Positions 6,239 to 6,841 of a DNA stretch of 6,841 nt are shown here, one piece after another; position 1 is the first letter of the stretch; each line of letters begins with the position of its first letter. The stretch is from JBFEYJ01 sp041563315 (GTDB taxonomy: Bacteria; Pseudomonadota; Gammaproteobacteria; Thiohalomonadales; Thiohalomonadaceae), in the NCBI GenBank assembly GCA_041563315.1, contig JBFFNE010000113.1, positions 1-6,841 of the forward strand, written 5' to 3'. A program made the translations under genes and the position numbers. The notes beneath the pieces were generated by a model. That model saw nothing but the letters and a program-made list of their open reading frames with translations, was not told where the DNA came from and searched no databases.

Positions 6239-6841
6239 TTAGTTGGTGGCACTTGCCTTGCGGTGATATTGCTGAAGCCAACCATCCAGCTCATCGATGG
6301 CATCCAGGCAGTGCAGCGGGTTGTGGCGCAGCAACCGCTCCTTCTCATGCACGCCGTAGCTCACCGCCAGTGAATGCGTCCGCGCATTGCTCGCCATCTG
6401 CATGTCGTATTCAGTATCGCCGATCATCAGAGTCTCACCCGGGATTGCCCCCAGTTCCTCCATCAACTCCTCAAGCATTTGAGGGTGAGGCTTGGAGAAG
6501 GTCTCATCAGCACAGCGGGTGGCGTGAAAATATTGCCCCAGCCCTGTCTCCTCCAACACCAAATCGAGACCTCGCCGCCCCTTGCCGGTTGCCACAGCGA
6601 GCAGGTAACCCGCCTCGCTAAGACCCCTTATCGTCTTCTCAGCGCCGGAAAAGAGCTCGGAGCGGGTTGGATTGGCTTTGAGAAAATGGTAGCGATAGCG
6701 CTCGGTCACTGACGCAACCAACCCATCATCACAGCCCGGATACAGAGAACTGATCGCCTCATACAAGCCGAGCCCGATTATATTGCGGATAGCCGCGACC
6801 TCACGCGGTTCAAGACCCAGGTCATTGATCGCCCCCTGCAT
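6239..6841 (-). CDS. HAD-family phosphatase (phosphoglycolate-phosphatase-like), N-terminus cut by window edge
   Basis: The 200 visible residues are the body and C-terminus of a HAD-superfamily hydrolase of the Gph/beta-phosphoglucomutase type. HAD motif II is seen as LAVATGK (Thr85), motif III as SKPHP (Lys117) and motif IV as MIGDTEYDM (Asp142, Asp146), with an alpha-helical cap region before them (about 10-60). Motif I (DxDGT with the nucleophilic Asp) is missing. In this family it stands about 15-25 residues before the first residue seen here, so the ATG at 6841 is an internal Met and the true start lies beyond the window. The S49 gene follows after 9 bases. In many gammaproteobacteria the equivalent gene sits between rluC and sppA, so rluC is the expected upstream neighbour. 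The exact substrate is not known from the sequence. Confidence 0.88.
   Translation of the reverse strand: MQGAINDLGLEPREVAAIRNIIGLGLYEAISSLYPGCDDGLVASVTERYRYHFLKANPTRSELFSGAEKTIRGLSEAGYLLAVATGKGRRGLDLVLEETGLGQYFHATRCADETFSKPHPQMLEELMEELGAIPGETLMIGDTEYDMQMASNARTHSLAVSYGVHEKERLLRHNPLHCLDAIDELDGWLQQYHRKASATN

Noticed and set aside
6239..6841. HAD gene as a naturally truncated protein lacking its nucleophile
   Set aside because: The frame is open to the last base of the window, so the missing motif I is explained by the window edge.

Overview
The window carries six protein genes and no RNA genes, CRISPR arrays, transposase genes or prophage genes. It looks like the chromosome of a gammaproteobacterium. 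The evidence is a Maf protein that follows Escherichia coli YceF almost motif for motif, a two-subunit PycA/PycB pair of the kind known from Pseudomonas, and a HAD hydrolase followed by an S49 peptidase close to maf, which is a common gammaproteobacterial neighbourhood. The species cannot be named from this sequence.

Left part, plus strand: pycA (66-1484) and pycB (1499-3313) form a tight operon. Together they should carboxylate pyruvate to oxaloacetate. The PycA subunit carboxylates biotin with ATP and bicarbonate. The PycB subunit carries the biotin on a C-terminal lysine and transfers the CO2 to pyruvate. The PycB chain has the OadA architecture, but no sodium-pump subunits (oadB, oadG) lie next to it, so an anaplerotic carboxylase is the better reading than a decarboxylase pump.

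Middle: a 196-base gap (3314-3509) separates pycB from the yceF/maf gene (3510-4088). It holds an apparently non-coding element of about 163 bases with inverted ends TTCACCRCAAAGA. Its right end has expanded into six tandem copies of CTTTGCGT, finishing only 30 bases before the maf start codon. Downstream of maf, and convergent with it, is a membrane-anchored class 3 lipase-like gene (4108-5088, minus). It is AT-rich in places compared with its neighbours and looks like an insertion between otherwise conserved neighbours.

Right part, minus strand: a HAD-family phosphatase (6239 to the window edge, N-terminus missing) is followed after 9 bases by an S49 signal-peptide-peptidase-like gene (5240-6229), forming an operon. 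A perfect 12-bp inverted repeat with a 16-base loop (5135-5174) sits between the S49 gene and the lipase gene and is the best terminator candidate of the window.

I see no clear new multi-gene system. The items most worth a second look are the tandem-repeat element before maf, the 12-bp inverted repeat before the lipase gene, the lipase gene itself as an insertion, and two start-codon questions.
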